In this document: one piece after another, positions 56,015-64,000 of the stretch | Layout: every line of letters starts with the position of its first letter | Position numbering within the stretch: position 1 is the stretch's first letter | Source of the DNA: Aerococcus viridans | GTDB taxonomy: Bacteria; Bacillota; Bacilli; Lactobacillales; Aerococcaceae | Length of the DNA: 64,000 nt | Direction: 5' to 3' | Assembly (NCBI RefSeq): GCF_001543285.1 | Contig: NZ_CP014164.1 | Location: 620,001 to 684,000 of the forward strand | Position numbers and translations under genes: made by a program | The notes under the pieces: generated by a model | What the model saw: only the letters and a program-made list of their open reading frames with translations | Database searches by the model: none | Told to the model about the DNA's origin: nothing

Positions 56015-56899
56015 ATGATGGTATTCGAATGGCAAGCCGATGAAGCTTTGTTAACGCGTACCTTTTTGAAACACAAGGGAATTTCTAGGCGACTATTGTC
56101 CCGAATCAAGTTTCATGGAGGGCAAATTTTAGTAAACGGACAAGAAGAGAATGTCCGTCACCAATTGACCGTCGGCGATAAAGTGACGGTCATTTTGCCG
56201 AATGAGGGGAAACAAGAAATTATCGAGGCCATTCACCTGCCGATTGATATTTTGTTTGAAGATGACCATTACATCGCCGTCAACAAACCGGCTGGCTACA
56301 CCTCTATTCCGTCCCAATACAATCCGCAGGGGTCCATGGCTAATATTTTAAAGGCCTATTACCAGCGGCAGGATTATGACAACCAGGTCATCCATGTGGT
56401 GACACGGTTGGACCGGGATACGAGTGGGGTCATGTTATTTGCGAAGCACGCTTTTGCGCATGGCTTAATTGACCAGCAAATGCAGCAAAAAGGCATCGAA
56501 AAGACCTATCTAGCTATTTCGGATAAAAGAGTATCTGACTTTAACCATGGTTTTATTGATGATCCGATTGCTAGAAGTCCGCGGTCAATCATTGAACGAC
56601 GGGTTCACGAATCAGGCCAATCAGCTTTAACTGAGTATTGGTTAGCTGAACAAGTGGGCGCCTTAAAAGTCTATAAAGTACAGTTACATACTGGACGCAC
56701 CCATCAAATCCGGGTGCATTTTGCTTTTAATGGTGCGCCACTTATTGGAGACGATTTGTATGGTGGTCAAATGGACCATGGCATTCAAAGACAAGCCTTG
56801 CATTGTCGGTCCCTAAAATTTAAACACCAATTTACCGGTGAAATGATTGAAATCCAGGCACCCTTGCCGGAAGATATTTCTGCTTGCTTTGACATATAG
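56015..56899 (+). CDS. RluA/RluD-family pseudouridine synthase
   Basis: Converts uridine to pseudouridine in rRNA (or tRNA). An S4-like N-terminal segment (SRRLLSRIKFHGGQILVNG) precedes the catalytic domain with VVTRLDRDTSGVMLFAKH, where the second Asp is the nucleophile, and KVQLHTGRTHQIRVHF. It is 294 residues; the nearest match by order is YjbO. The target site is not decided by sequence. Confidence 0.92.
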   Translation: MMVFEWQADEALLTRTFLKHKGISRRLLSRIKFHGGQILVNGQEENVRHQLTVGDKVTVILPNEGKQEIIEAIHLPIDILFEDDHYIAVNKPAGYTSIPSQYNPQGSMANILKAYYQRQDYDNQVIHVVTRLDRDTSGVMLFAKHAFAHGLIDQQMQQKGIEKTYLAISDKRVSDFNHGFIDDPIARSPRSIIERRVHESGQSALTEYWLAEQVGALKVYKVQLHTGRTHQIRVHFAFNGAPLIGDDLYGGQMDHGIQRQALHCRSLKFKHQFTGEMIEIQAPLPEDISACFDI

Positions 56900-57003
56900 G
56901 TTATATTACAATGGTTGGCATGTGTTAAAATAGAAGGTGTGGCAGCTTTGTTACAGCCTCAATCAAAATTACAACTTATCAAAAATGACATAGGGGTGAG
57001 AAT

Positions 57004-58437
57004 ATGAGTCGCGATGAAAATAAACAAGTCTTAGATAATCGAGAAACAGAAAACGAAGAAGTGGAAATGTTTGAGATGAGTCAGCCTACTGATGAGGAAA
57101 TCTATGAAAGTATTATAGAGGCACTGCATCATAATGACCGAGACCGGTTTAGAGAAGAATTCTTCAAAAACCATACATATGATCAAGCACAGATTTACCT
57201 GACTTTGGATCCAGCTGAGCGGGTGAAATTGCACGATTATTTAGCGCCGCAAGAACTAGCTGAAGTTTACGATATTATCGATGAAGACGATCACGACCGT
57301 ATTTTAACCTTCCTATATGATATGGACGATAAATACGCTGCGGACGTACTTTCATACATGTATACCGATAATGCCGTGGATATTTTAAACGAGTTAGACG
57401 TTGAAAAAGTGCGGACATACATGCGTCTGATGCCAAAAGCGGCAGCAGATGATATTAAAGTCTTGATGCATTATGCGGACGAAACAGTTGGGTCGATTAT
57501 GACCACTGAATTCGTATCGATTACTACCAATCAAACTGTTAAGTCAGCCATGACCATGTTGCGTGCCAAGGCCTCAAATGCTGAAACCATTTACTACTTA
57601 TACGTGGTAGATGATGACAATCGTTTAGTCGGGGTACTATCCTTGCGTGATCTGATTGTTAATGACGGGAATGTCATGATCAATGAATTGATGTCTGACC
57701 GTGTCGTTTCAGTAGATGTTAACGAAGACCAAATCAATGTTGCCCGTACCATTCAAGACTACGATTTCCTAGCGGTACCCGTTGTTGAAGAAACAGGGGA
57801 ACTGATTGGTATCGTAACCGTCGATGACGTTATCGATGTCTTGAATGATGAAGCCATGCAAGACTACTCTGGTTTGGCCGGGGTAGACGTGGACGAGCAA
57901 TATTCATCACCTTGGAATTCAGCGAAATCACGTTTGCCATGGTTGATTACCTTGCTATTTCTTGGAATGGGCACTTCTACTTTGATCAGCCAATATGAAG
58001 ATATGATTGCTGAAGTAGCGACTTTATCCTTATTTATTACATTAATTACGGGTACTTCAGGGAATGCGGGGACACAGTCCTTAGCGGTTGCGGTTCGTAA
58101 ATTGGCAACACCAGAAGATGATGCCTCTACTATGGTGTCAATGATTTTACGGGAAATTATGACAGGATTAATTGCGGGTGCCGTGACAGGATTAGTCATC
58201 ATGACGGTCGTCGGTATCTGGCAAAGTAATTTTGTATTAGGTGGGGTAATTGGTGTCTCTATGTTAGCAGCTATTACAGTGGCTAACTTAGCTGGATCAT
58301 TGATTCCTATTTTGATGGACAAGCTTGGGTTTGACCCTGCGGTTGCATCAGGACCCTTTATTACAACCCTATCCGATTTAACGTCAGTATTGATTTATTT
58401 TTCAATCGCCTCACAATTCCTACAATTTTTAGCGTAA
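57004..58437 (+). CDS. mgtE: Magnesium transporter MgtE
   Basis: Mg2+ channel gated by its cytoplasmic domain. N-domain (~30-150), two CBS domains (~155-280: LYVVDDDNRLVGVLSLRDL, VPVVEETGELIGIVTVDDV), then about five membrane helices with TGTSGNAGTQSLAVAVR, the family signature. It is 477 residues. RBS GGGGTGAG. No M-box RNA lies in the 100-base spacer. It is the second Mg2+-type transporter in the window besides the CorA protein. Confidence 0.95.
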   Translation: MSRDENKQVLDNRETENEEVEMFEMSQPTDEEIYESIIEALHHNDRDRFREEFFKNHTYDQAQIYLTLDPAERVKLHDYLAPQELAEVYDIIDEDDHDRILTFLYDMDDKYAADVLSYMYTDNAVDILNELDVEKVRTYMRLMPKAAADDIKVLMHYADETVGSIMTTEFVSITTNQTVKSAMTMLRAKASNAETIYYLYVVDDDNRLVGVLSLRDLIVNDGNVMINELMSDRVVSVDVNEDQINVARTIQDYDFLAVPVVEETGELIGIVTVDDVIDVLNDEAMQDYSGLAGVDVDEQYSSPWNSAKSRLPWLITLLFLGMGTSTLISQYEDMIAEVATLSLFITLITGTSGNAGTQSLAVAVRKLATPEDDASTMVSMILREIMTGLIAGAVTGLVIMTVVGIWQSNFVLGGVIGVSMLAAITVANLAGSLIPILMDKLGFDPAVASGPFITTLSDLTSVLIYFSIASQFLQFLA

Positions 58438-58559
58438 ATGCCATTGGATATCACAAATAAGTAATAGGGATAACCGGTAACGGTTGACAGTTTGAGTAGA
58501 TTGTTTTAATATTTGCTTATAGAAATATAAGAACTTGATGATAAACATAAAAATGAATC

Positions 58560-58817
58560 ACATTGAAAAGATAAGTAAATGGAAATCTTTGCTCAGAGAA
58601 TCTACGGATGGTGGGAGTAGGTGTAAGTATTTCCTTTGAAAATGGTCTGGGAGTGACGAGTGTAGAATGTACTTACCTTTAGCACTTGCGATTGATAGTC
58701 GATAACCTATCTTCGTATGATTGTACGAATGAGGCGAGCCGAGTGTTCGCAAAGTAAGGTGGTACCACGTTTCAGACGTCCTTATAATACTGTGTTGTAT
58801 TATAAGGACTTTTTTTA
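58560..58817 (+). promoter_or_regulatory. T-box leader (tRNA-Met) of metA with terminator
   Basis: Leader for antitermination by uncharged tRNA. Stem I shows GAGAATCTAC / GAGTAGGTG near 58595-58624, and AGTA (58626) with GAA forms the loop E-like part; the specifier ATG is at 58642-58644 (GAAA-ATG-G), giving methionine. The T-box AAGGTGGTACCACG is near 58756-58769. The terminator is GTCCTTATAATA / TATTATAAGGAC with T run (58779-58817). Confidence 0.92.
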
Positions 58818-58893
58818 TGTAAATGAAGATGATGAGGGAAGAATCGCTTAGCTAGCTTGATGAAGCTAGGGTGATAATATGGAGGGAATATCA

Positions 58894-59829
58894 ATGCCAA
58901 TTAAAGTTGTTCAAGATTTACCAGCATTACAAAAATTAACTCAAGAGAATATTTTTGTTATGGATGAACGTCGTGCAACCATGCAGGACTTTCGTACTTT
59001 AGAAGTGGTTATTGTAAATTTAATGCCGACTAAAGAAGCGACGGAGGAGCAGTTGCTGCGGTTATTAAGTAACTCACCACTGCAAGTGAACGTGACCTTT
59101 ATCCATATGCAGTCACACCAAGCGGCGCATATTTCAGAAAACCATCTAAAAGAATTCTACCGGACCTTTGACCAAATTAAGGACCGCTACTTTGACGGGA
59201 TGATCATTACTGGCGCGCCGGTTGAGCACCTAGATTTTGAGAAAGTGAATTACTGGGACGAATTAGTGTCCATTATGGAATGGTCAAATAATCATGTTTT
59301 CTCAACCTTACATATTTGTTGGGGCGCCCAAGCAGCCCTTTACCACCATTACGGGATTGGTAAAAAACCGTTAGACAAAAAACTATTTGGTATTTACGAG
59401 CAAGAATTGAGAGATAAAAAGGTATCTTTAGTACGTGGTATGGATGAACTTTTCTATATGCCACATTCTCGCCACACGACTGTGCCAACTGAATCTTTTG
59501 AACAGTCACCGGACTTAGAAATTCTAGCTGGTTCAGAAGAAACAGGGGTTTCAATCGCTCAGTCCACTGATTCGCGTTTTGTATTTATCTTCGGCCATGC
59601 GGAATACGATGCCGAAACCTTAGGCAAGGAATATAAGCGTGACGTTGAAGCTGGAAAGCCAATTGAACTGCCAGTCAACTACTATCCTGGCAATAACCCA
59701 GAGAAGACGCCGAAATTGAAGTGGCGGACAGCAGCCAATACTATTTATGCCAACTGGTTAAACTACTATGTTTACCAAGTAACGCCATTTGTCATTGAAC
59801 AAATTAGTGACTCTTGGCAAGGTAAATAG
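58894..59829 (+). CDS. metA: Homoserine O-acetyltransferase (MetA/HTS family)
   Basis: Acylates homoserine at the start of methionine synthesis. The nucleophile is Cys142 in HICWGAQAALYH, and the catalytic His is in FIFGHAEYDAETL. The residue at position 111 is Glu (GAPVEHLDFE); in studied MetA proteins Glu111 goes with acetyl-CoA and Gly111 with succinyl-CoA, so acetyl transfer is predicted. The start is ATG 58894, seven bases after GGAGGG, giving 311 residues. It is controlled by the Met T-box. Confidence 0.94.
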   Translation: MPIKVVQDLPALQKLTQENIFVMDERRATMQDFRTLEVVIVNLMPTKEATEEQLLRLLSNSPLQVNVTFIHMQSHQAAHISENHLKEFYRTFDQIKDRYFDGMIITGAPVEHLDFEKVNYWDELVSIMEWSNNHVFSTLHICWGAQAALYHHYGIGKKPLDKKLFGIYEQELRDKKVSLVRGMDELFYMPHSRHTTVPTESFEQSPDLEILAGSEETGVSIAQSTDSRFVFIFGHAEYDAETLGKEYKRDVEAGKPIELPVNYYPGNNPEKTPKLKWRTAANTIYANWLNYYVYQVTPFVIEQISDSWQGK

Positions 59830-59871
59830 AACGCTTAATCGTTTTTCTAATTAAAATCAAGGAGAAAAATT

Positions 59872-60360
59872 ATGCAAATCAAAAGAGGTGACCAAATCAT
59901 TCATTTAGCAGGTGAACCCTTACAAAAAGGCGACCGATTACCCTTAGTTGATCTATACAACCGCGATAAAGAAGTGGTCCAATTGGGCAACTATATCAAA
60001 GGGTTAACCGTTATTTCCATTGTCCCAGACATCAATACCAAGACTTGTGACATTCAAACCAACCGTTTCGCAGCGTTAGCTAAAGAAAAGAATTATCCGA
60101 TTTTGACCATTTCTTTCAACGACCCTGCAGATATTACTAACTGGTGCCAGGTCAACAATGTCGACATGACCTACCTTTCTGACCAGGCGGGCCATTTTGC
60201 CAAAGCCTCAGGACTTGAAATGGTGGAGAATGGTAAACTGGCGCGGACCGTCCTATTGGTAGATGACGCCAATCAAATCCAATATATCGAAATCGTTGCG
60301 GACATGCGGGACGAACCCAATTATGATGCCGTACTTGCTGCCGCTGACCAGTTGATTTAA
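59872..60360 (+). CDS. tpx: Thiol peroxidase
   Basis: Atypical 2-Cys peroxiredoxin reducing peroxides with thioredoxin. Peroxidatic Cys59 in TKTCDIQTNRF and resolving Cys92 in NWCQ. It is 162 residues. The motif TKTCDIQT departs from the usual TPVCxxQT (Pro and Val changed), seen in some lactic acid bacteria. AAGGAG precedes the ATG. Confidence 0.9.
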   Translation: MQIKRGDQIIHLAGEPLQKGDRLPLVDLYNRDKEVVQLGNYIKGLTVISIVPDINTKTCDIQTNRFAALAKEKNYPILTISFNDPADITNWCQVNNVDMTYLSDQAGHFAKASGLEMVENGKLARTVLLVDDANQIQYIEIVADMRDEPNYDAVLAAADQLI

Positions 60361-60371
60361 ATGATGATTTG

Positions 60372-60444
60372 AAAAAAGAGCACTCACCAACTTGCTAATG
60401 CCCAATATAATAATGGGGATTGTAGGCTGTTGTAGGCTCTTTTT
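60372..60444. terminator. Terminator region between tpx and ndk
   Basis: AAAAAGAGC (60373-60381) pairs with GCTCTTTTT (60436-60444) around an inner CCC/GGG hairpin; usable on both strands. Confidence 0.7.
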
Positions 60445-60453
60445 GTGTATTTA

Positions 60454-60867
60454 CTATTCGTAAGAATTGAAGAAACGGGTAATTTCAATGGCTGCATTTT
60501 CTTCTGTGTCTGAACCGTGAATGGCATTTTCAGTCACATTTCTGGCGAAATCAGCGCGAATGGTATGAGGCGCTGCATCGCGTGGGTCGGTTGCACCTAT
60601 GATTTTCCGCATCCCATCAATGACGTTATCGCCGGTAACCACCATAGCAAAGACCGGGCCAGAAAGCATATAAGATTCAAGCTCAGGGTAAAAATCCTCA
60701 TTCAATAAGTGGGCATAGTGGTGGGCCACCATTTGTTTATCTAATTCCATGACCTGGGCGCGCTCAATAAAATAATTTTGATCTTCGATACGCGAGATAA
60801 TGGCACCCATCAAGCCGCGTTTTAAGACATCTGGTTTCAACATAATAAAAGTTTTTTGTTCAGGCAT
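60454..60867 (-). CDS. ndk: Nucleoside-diphosphate kinase
   Basis: Balances nucleoside triphosphates through a phosphohistidine. His117 is in the signature NAIHGSD; KPDVLKRGLMG is the N-terminal ATP-binding part. It is 137 residues. AAAGGAGG lies upstream of the ATG. Confidence 0.96.
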   Translation of the reverse strand: MPEQKTFIMLKPDVLKRGLMGAIISRIEDQNYFIERAQVMELDKQMVAHHYAHLLNEDFYPELESYMLSGPVFAMVVTGDNVIDGMRKIIGATDPRDAAPHTIRADFARNVTENAIHGSDTEENAAIEITRFFNSYE

Positions 60868-61026
60868 AATAAAAAGCCTCCTTTAATTTACTATTATAAG
60901 TAACTCCCTGAAATTTACCAGTAATTTACGAATTTTTAACCCTTTCAATGAGCGAATGATTTAACTTTACTACATGGGCAGTGGTATATTTAGGTAAGCA
61001 AGTAAGGATTAAAAAGGAGCGATTAA

Positions 61027-61827
61027 ATGAGCGAGTATATTGTACCAAATGTATGGACATGGGAAAATGAAGCTGAAGAAATCAAGAATCTAGGTGGTAA
61101 CCGTCCAACTGCAGGTAGCCGTTTTGAACAAACACTACCTGTTGGAGAGGCTGATTTACAGTTGTATTCTTTGGGTACACCAAACGGGATTAAAATTACC
61201 ATTCTACTAGAAGAATTAAAAGACTTGGGCGTGTCAAATACTGAATATGACCTATTCTTAATTCATATTGGAAACGGGGATCAATTTGGTTCAGATTTTG
61301 TTGAAATCAATCCAAACTCTAAAATTCCAGCTTTAGTAGACCAAAGTCAAGAACCTGCCTTGAACGTTTTTGAATCAGGTTCAATTCTACTTTATTTAGC
61401 TGAAAAATTTGGTCATTTAATCCCTACAGATATCCACGGGCGTACAGAAACCTTGAACTGGTTATTCTGGCAAATTGGTGCTGGTCCTTATGTTGGTGGT
61501 GGTTTTGGTCACTTTTTTAGCTACGCACCTGAAAAATTAAAATACCCAATTGACCGTTTTACAATGGAAACCAAACGTCATTTAGATTTACTAGATCAAA
61601 CATTGGCTGAGCGCGACTTTATCGCGGGTGATGAATATACGATTGCGGATATCGCAATCTGGTCATGGTATGGCCGTTTAGTCCTTGGTGAATTATATGA
61701 AGGATCTAAAGAATTCTTGGATGCTGAATCATACAAAAACGTGGTTGAATGGGCCAACAAAATCAACGAGCGTCCAGCAGTTCAACGTGGTTTGACAGCA
61801 GAATACAAACCATTAGACCAAGCGTAA
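61027..61827 (+). CDS. Glutathione S-transferase-like protein, YghU type
   Basis: 266-residue GST with an N-terminal thioredoxin fold (LQLYSLGTPNGIKITILLEEL in part) and helical C-terminal domain (AERDFIAGDEYTIADIAIWSW). The TPNG and NPNSKIPAL patterns are those of YghU/YfcG disulfide-bond oxidoreductases, which use two glutathiones. The long N-terminal extension is also YghU-like. AAAGGAG precedes the ATG and a terminator follows. It is unusual in a Gram-positive and implies glutathione use. Confidence 0.9.
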   Translation: MSEYIVPNVWTWENEAEEIKNLGGNRPTAGSRFEQTLPVGEADLQLYSLGTPNGIKITILLEELKDLGVSNTEYDLFLIHIGNGDQFGSDFVEINPNSKIPALVDQSQEPALNVFESGSILLYLAEKFGHLIPTDIHGRTETLNWLFWQIGAGPYVGGGFGHFFSYAPEKLKYPIDRFTMETKRHLDLLDQTLAERDFIAGDEYTIADIAIWSWYGRLVLGELYEGSKEFLDAESYKNVVEWANKINERPAVQRGLTAEYKPLDQA

Positions 61828-61837
61828 AATATACACG

Positions 61838-61885
61838 AAAAAACCCTGTATCGTTAGACCGAAATCTGACTTTACAGGGTTTTGT
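61838..61885 (+). terminator. Terminator after the YghU-like gene
   Basis: AAAACCCTGTA / TACAGGGTTTT stem (61840-61850 with 61873-61883), then TGTT. Confidence 0.85.
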
Positions 61886-61965
61886 TATTATACAAATTTT
61901 ACTTGAGTGCCCGCAATCAAGTCCTCAATATGGCGGCCGATTGGACGGAAGATTCGCATAGCCAT

Positions 61966-62020
61966 AATCATTAAAAGCTGCACCTGTTTATTAGCAAAAG
62001 GGGTGCAGCTTTTAATGATT
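61966..62020. terminator. Long hairpin, terminator of the GNAT gene
   Basis: Perfect 19-bp stem: 61966-61984 pairs with 62002-62020. It lies 16 bases after the GNAT stop on the minus strand and is AT-rich at its base, so it can work on that strand. Confidence 0.8.
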
Positions 62021-62035
62021 ATTTTAGTCTAGCAG

Positions 62036-62488
62036 TCATTCGTTGACGTGACCGATACTTTTTTCCATGTCGACATGCATGATGCCTGCGTCCATATATT
62101 TCGGTGTCTCCATGTTTTTATAGCCAAGCGCTTCGTAGAAACCTGTTACATGCTCTTGGGCACCTAAAATAATTTGTGAGAAATGTTCCTCTAATGCCTT
62201 CGCTTCAACAACGGCCATCAACTCACGTCCTAGTCCTTGGCCCCGATATTTTTGAGCAATTGCTACACGTTGTAATTTGGCTGCATTCGGTGTTAAGGCG
62301 AGTAACCGCGCTGTATAAACGGGTTCATTATCGCTATTGTAGCCAACCATATGTAAGCAATCTGCTTCGTATTTATCGATTTCTTCGTCAATATCGATGC
62401 CTTGTTCGTCTACGAAGACTTCTTTTCTAACTTTTAAAGCGTCCCTGTAGGGTTCTGAATTGATATCATTGGTCCAAACGGTCTTCAT
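62036..62488 (-). CDS. GNAT family N-acetyltransferase (ElaA-like)
   Basis: 150-residue acetyltransferase. N-terminal YRDALKVRKEVFVDEQGI is typical of the ElaA/YjcF group, and YRGQGLGRELMAVVE is the acetyl-CoA loop. GAAGGAG precedes the ATG. Substrate unknown. Confidence 0.88.
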   Translation of the reverse strand: MKTVWTNDINSEPYRDALKVRKEVFVDEQGIDIDEEIDKYEADCLHMVGYNSDNEPVYTARLLALTPNAAKLQRVAIAQKYRGQGLGRELMAVVEAKALEEHFSQIILGAQEHVTGFYEALGYKNMETPKYMDAGIMHVDMEKSIGHVNE

Positions 62489-62718
62489 GCCATTTCTCCT
62501 TCAATAAAAAATGAATTTAGTACTAAAAATGATAGATTCATTATAACATAAGCGGTGATAATTATTTTGTGTTTTGCAATTTTAAATTACTTGATGTCTG
62601 TGGTATTATAGAAAGGCATATTTTAGGAGGTGTGATTAGCTTAGTGCGCTATATAAATCACATGCCTAACAAATCAGAAAGACATAATCAATAATAAAAA
62701 TGAAAAAGGATGAAGAGG

Positions 62719-64000
62719 ATGAACTTAACGCAAGAAGTAGCAAAACGCCGTACCTTCGCCATCATTTCCCACCCGGATGCTGGTAAAACGACGATTACAG
62801 AACAATTATTATTATACTCAGGTGCTATCCGTCAAGCGGGTACTGTTAAAGGGAAAAAATCAGGTAAATTCGCCAAGTCTGACTGGATGAAAATCGAGCA
62901 ACAACGTGGGATTTCTGTTACCTCATCGGTGATGCAGGTAGACTACGATGGTTACCAAATCAACCTAGTGGATACCCCAGGACATGAAGACTTCTCTGAA
63001 GATACTTACCGTACTTTGATGGCTGTAGATGCTGCCGTGATGGTAATTGACTCAGGTAAAGGGATCGAGCCTCAAACTAAGAAATTATTCCAAGTTTGTC
63101 GTATGCGTGGCATTCCAATTTTCACCTTCATGAATAAATTAGACCGTGATGGTCGTGAACCGATGGACTTAGTTGCTGAACTTGAAGAAGTATTAGACAT
63201 CGATGCCTATGCAATGAACTGGCCAATGGGTATGGGGAAACAATTCCTTGGTTTATATGATTTCTACAACAACCGTGTTGAATTAACCCATCCTGAAGAA
63301 AATGGCGACAACGACTTCCTTCCATTGAACGAAGACGGTGAAGTTGAAGGCGACTTTAAATTTAAAGAATCATCTATTTATACCGAAGCCTTGGAAAACG
63401 CAGAATTAATGCGTGAAGCTGGTAACGGTTTTGATGTAGAAGCTATTGCTGCCGGTGAATTAACGCCTGTATTCTTTGGATCTGCCTTAACAGGATTTGG
63501 TGTACAAACCTTCCTAGATGCCTTCGTTGATTTCGCGCCAGCACCTTCTGCAGTAGATACAGTTGAACAAGGGGAAAAAATTGAACCAACAGATGCTGAG
63601 TTAACTGGTTTTATCTTTAAAATCCAAGCCAACATGGATCCTCGTCACCGTGACCGGATTGCCTTTGTTCGTATCGTGTCAGGTGCCTTTGAAGAGGGGA
63701 TGGACGTTAAAGTAACCCGTACTGACAAGAAAATAAAATTAAATAATACTACACGTTTTATGGCTGATTCGAGGGAAAATGTTGAAAAAGCTGTAGCAGG
63801 CGATATCATTGGTTTGTATGATACAGGTAACTTCCAAATTGGTGATACCATTTATACAGGCAAAAAGGCCGTATCATTCCCACCACTACCACAATTTACA
63901 CCTGAATTATTCATGAAAGTATCACCTAAAAATGTCATGAAACAAAAATCATTCCATAAAGGGATGCAACAATTAGTCCAAGAGGGTGCCATCCAACTTT
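62719..64000 (+). CDS. prfC: Peptide chain release factor 3, 3' end outside window
   Basis: GTPase that recycles RF1 and RF2 after termination. G1 motif SHPDAGKTT (residues 17-25), followed by [16 protein letters not shown] and MNKLDRD, the remaining GTPase motifs; then domain II ([16 protein letters not shown]). The frame runs open to the window end with 427 codons visible, of about 525 in the family. RBS AAGAGG lies just before the ATG at 62719. Confidence 0.96.
   Translation, partial: MNLTQEVAKRRTFAIISHPDAGKTTITEQLLLYSGAIRQAGTVKGKKSGKFAKSDWMKIEQQRGISVTSSVMQVDYDGYQINLVDTPGHEDFSEDTYRTLMAVDAAVMVIDSGKGIEPQTKKLFQVCRMRGIPIFTFMNKLDRDGREPMDLVAELEEVLDIDAYAMNWPMGMGKQFLGLYDFYNNRVELTHPEENGDNDFLPLNEDGEVEGDFKFKESSIYTEALENAELMREAGNGFDVEAIAAGELTPVFFGSALTGFGVQTFLDAFVDFAPAPSAVDTVEQGEKIEPTDAELTGFIFKIQANMDPRHRDRIAFVRIVSGAFEEGMDVKVTRTDKKIKLNNTTRFMADSRENVEKAVAGDIIGLYDTGNFQIGDTIYTGKKAVSFPPLPQFTPELFMKVSPKNVMKQKSFHKGMQQLVQEGAIQL

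Noticed and set aside
56900..57003. M-box (Mg2+) riboswitch in front of mgtE
   Set aside because: The spacer is only about 100 bases, too short for the class, and shows no matching motifs.
58558..58752. 64-codon minus-strand frame in the metA leader
   Set aside because: It is antisense to the structured T-box leader, which explains the open frame.

Overview
The window is a stretch of chromosome from a low-GC Gram-positive bacterium of the order Lactobacillales. Evidence for this is the T-box leaders (thrS, metA), GGAGG-type ribosome binding sites, the amaP/DUF2273/asp23 cell-envelope stress cluster, the spx-mecA-coiA-pepF-spxH-relQ-nadK gene order, and the polA-mutM-coaE-nrdR-dnaB-dnaI-...-thrS-infC-rpmI-rplT order known from Bacillus and relatives. 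The gene mix, including two glutathione-transferase family enzymes, would fit an Aerococcus-like organism, but the genus is an inference. No rRNA, tRNA, phage or CRISPR array was found.

Layout. 1-8.3 kb: the end of murC, a CorA channel, galU, an alkaline phosphatase with no signal peptide, a nucleoid-associated protein and the first PepF. 8.3-12.7 kb: an ADP-ribosylglycohydrolase, a uracil-DNA-glycosylase-like protein, a dead DUF1801 gene, and a UMF1-family transporter destroyed by an intact IS200/IS605 element (tnpA/tnpB) and by an internal deletion. 12.7-18.7 kb: a glutathionyl-hydroquinone reductase, a folate operon (folC-folE-folP-folB-folK) behind a strongly folded leader, and a RibD-type reductase. 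18.9-21.1 kb: a histidine phosphatase and an M20 peptidase. 21.4-29.4 kb: replication and repair (polA, mutM, coaE, nrdR, dnaB, dnaI). 29.5-38.5 kb: amaP/asp23, T-box-controlled thrS, tandem structured repeats, an HAD phosphatase, tag, an orphan metQ, and infC-rpmI-rplT behind an attenuator. 38.7-44.5 kb: a methionine ABC transporter (metN-metI-metQ-metQ) and an intact ISL3-type element with a perfect 8-bp target duplication. 44.5-58.4 kb: lplA, then the Spx/competence/stringent-response neighbourhood (mecA, spx, trpS, coiA, pepF, spxH, CYTH, relQ, nadK, rlu) and mgtE. 58.4-64 kb: T-box-controlled metA, tpx, ndk, a YghU-type GST, a GNAT and the start of prfC.

How the genes fit together. Methionine supply appears as uptake (MetNIQ plus an orphan MetQ) and synthesis (MetA, with Glu111 predicting acetyl-CoA use, under a Met T-box). 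Folate synthesis is in one operon. Spx, its two adaptors MecA and SpxH, thiol peroxidase, NAD kinase and two GSTs form a thiol/oxidative-stress theme.

The most unusual material is non-coding. It includes the folded leader of the folate operon, tandem ~117-nt structured units after thrS, a second structured spacer sharing a 17-mer with them, a three-way-junction element after folK, a nested GGCTGGGACAAAA element after the M20 peptidase, and a branched palindrome in the tail of the ISL3 element.
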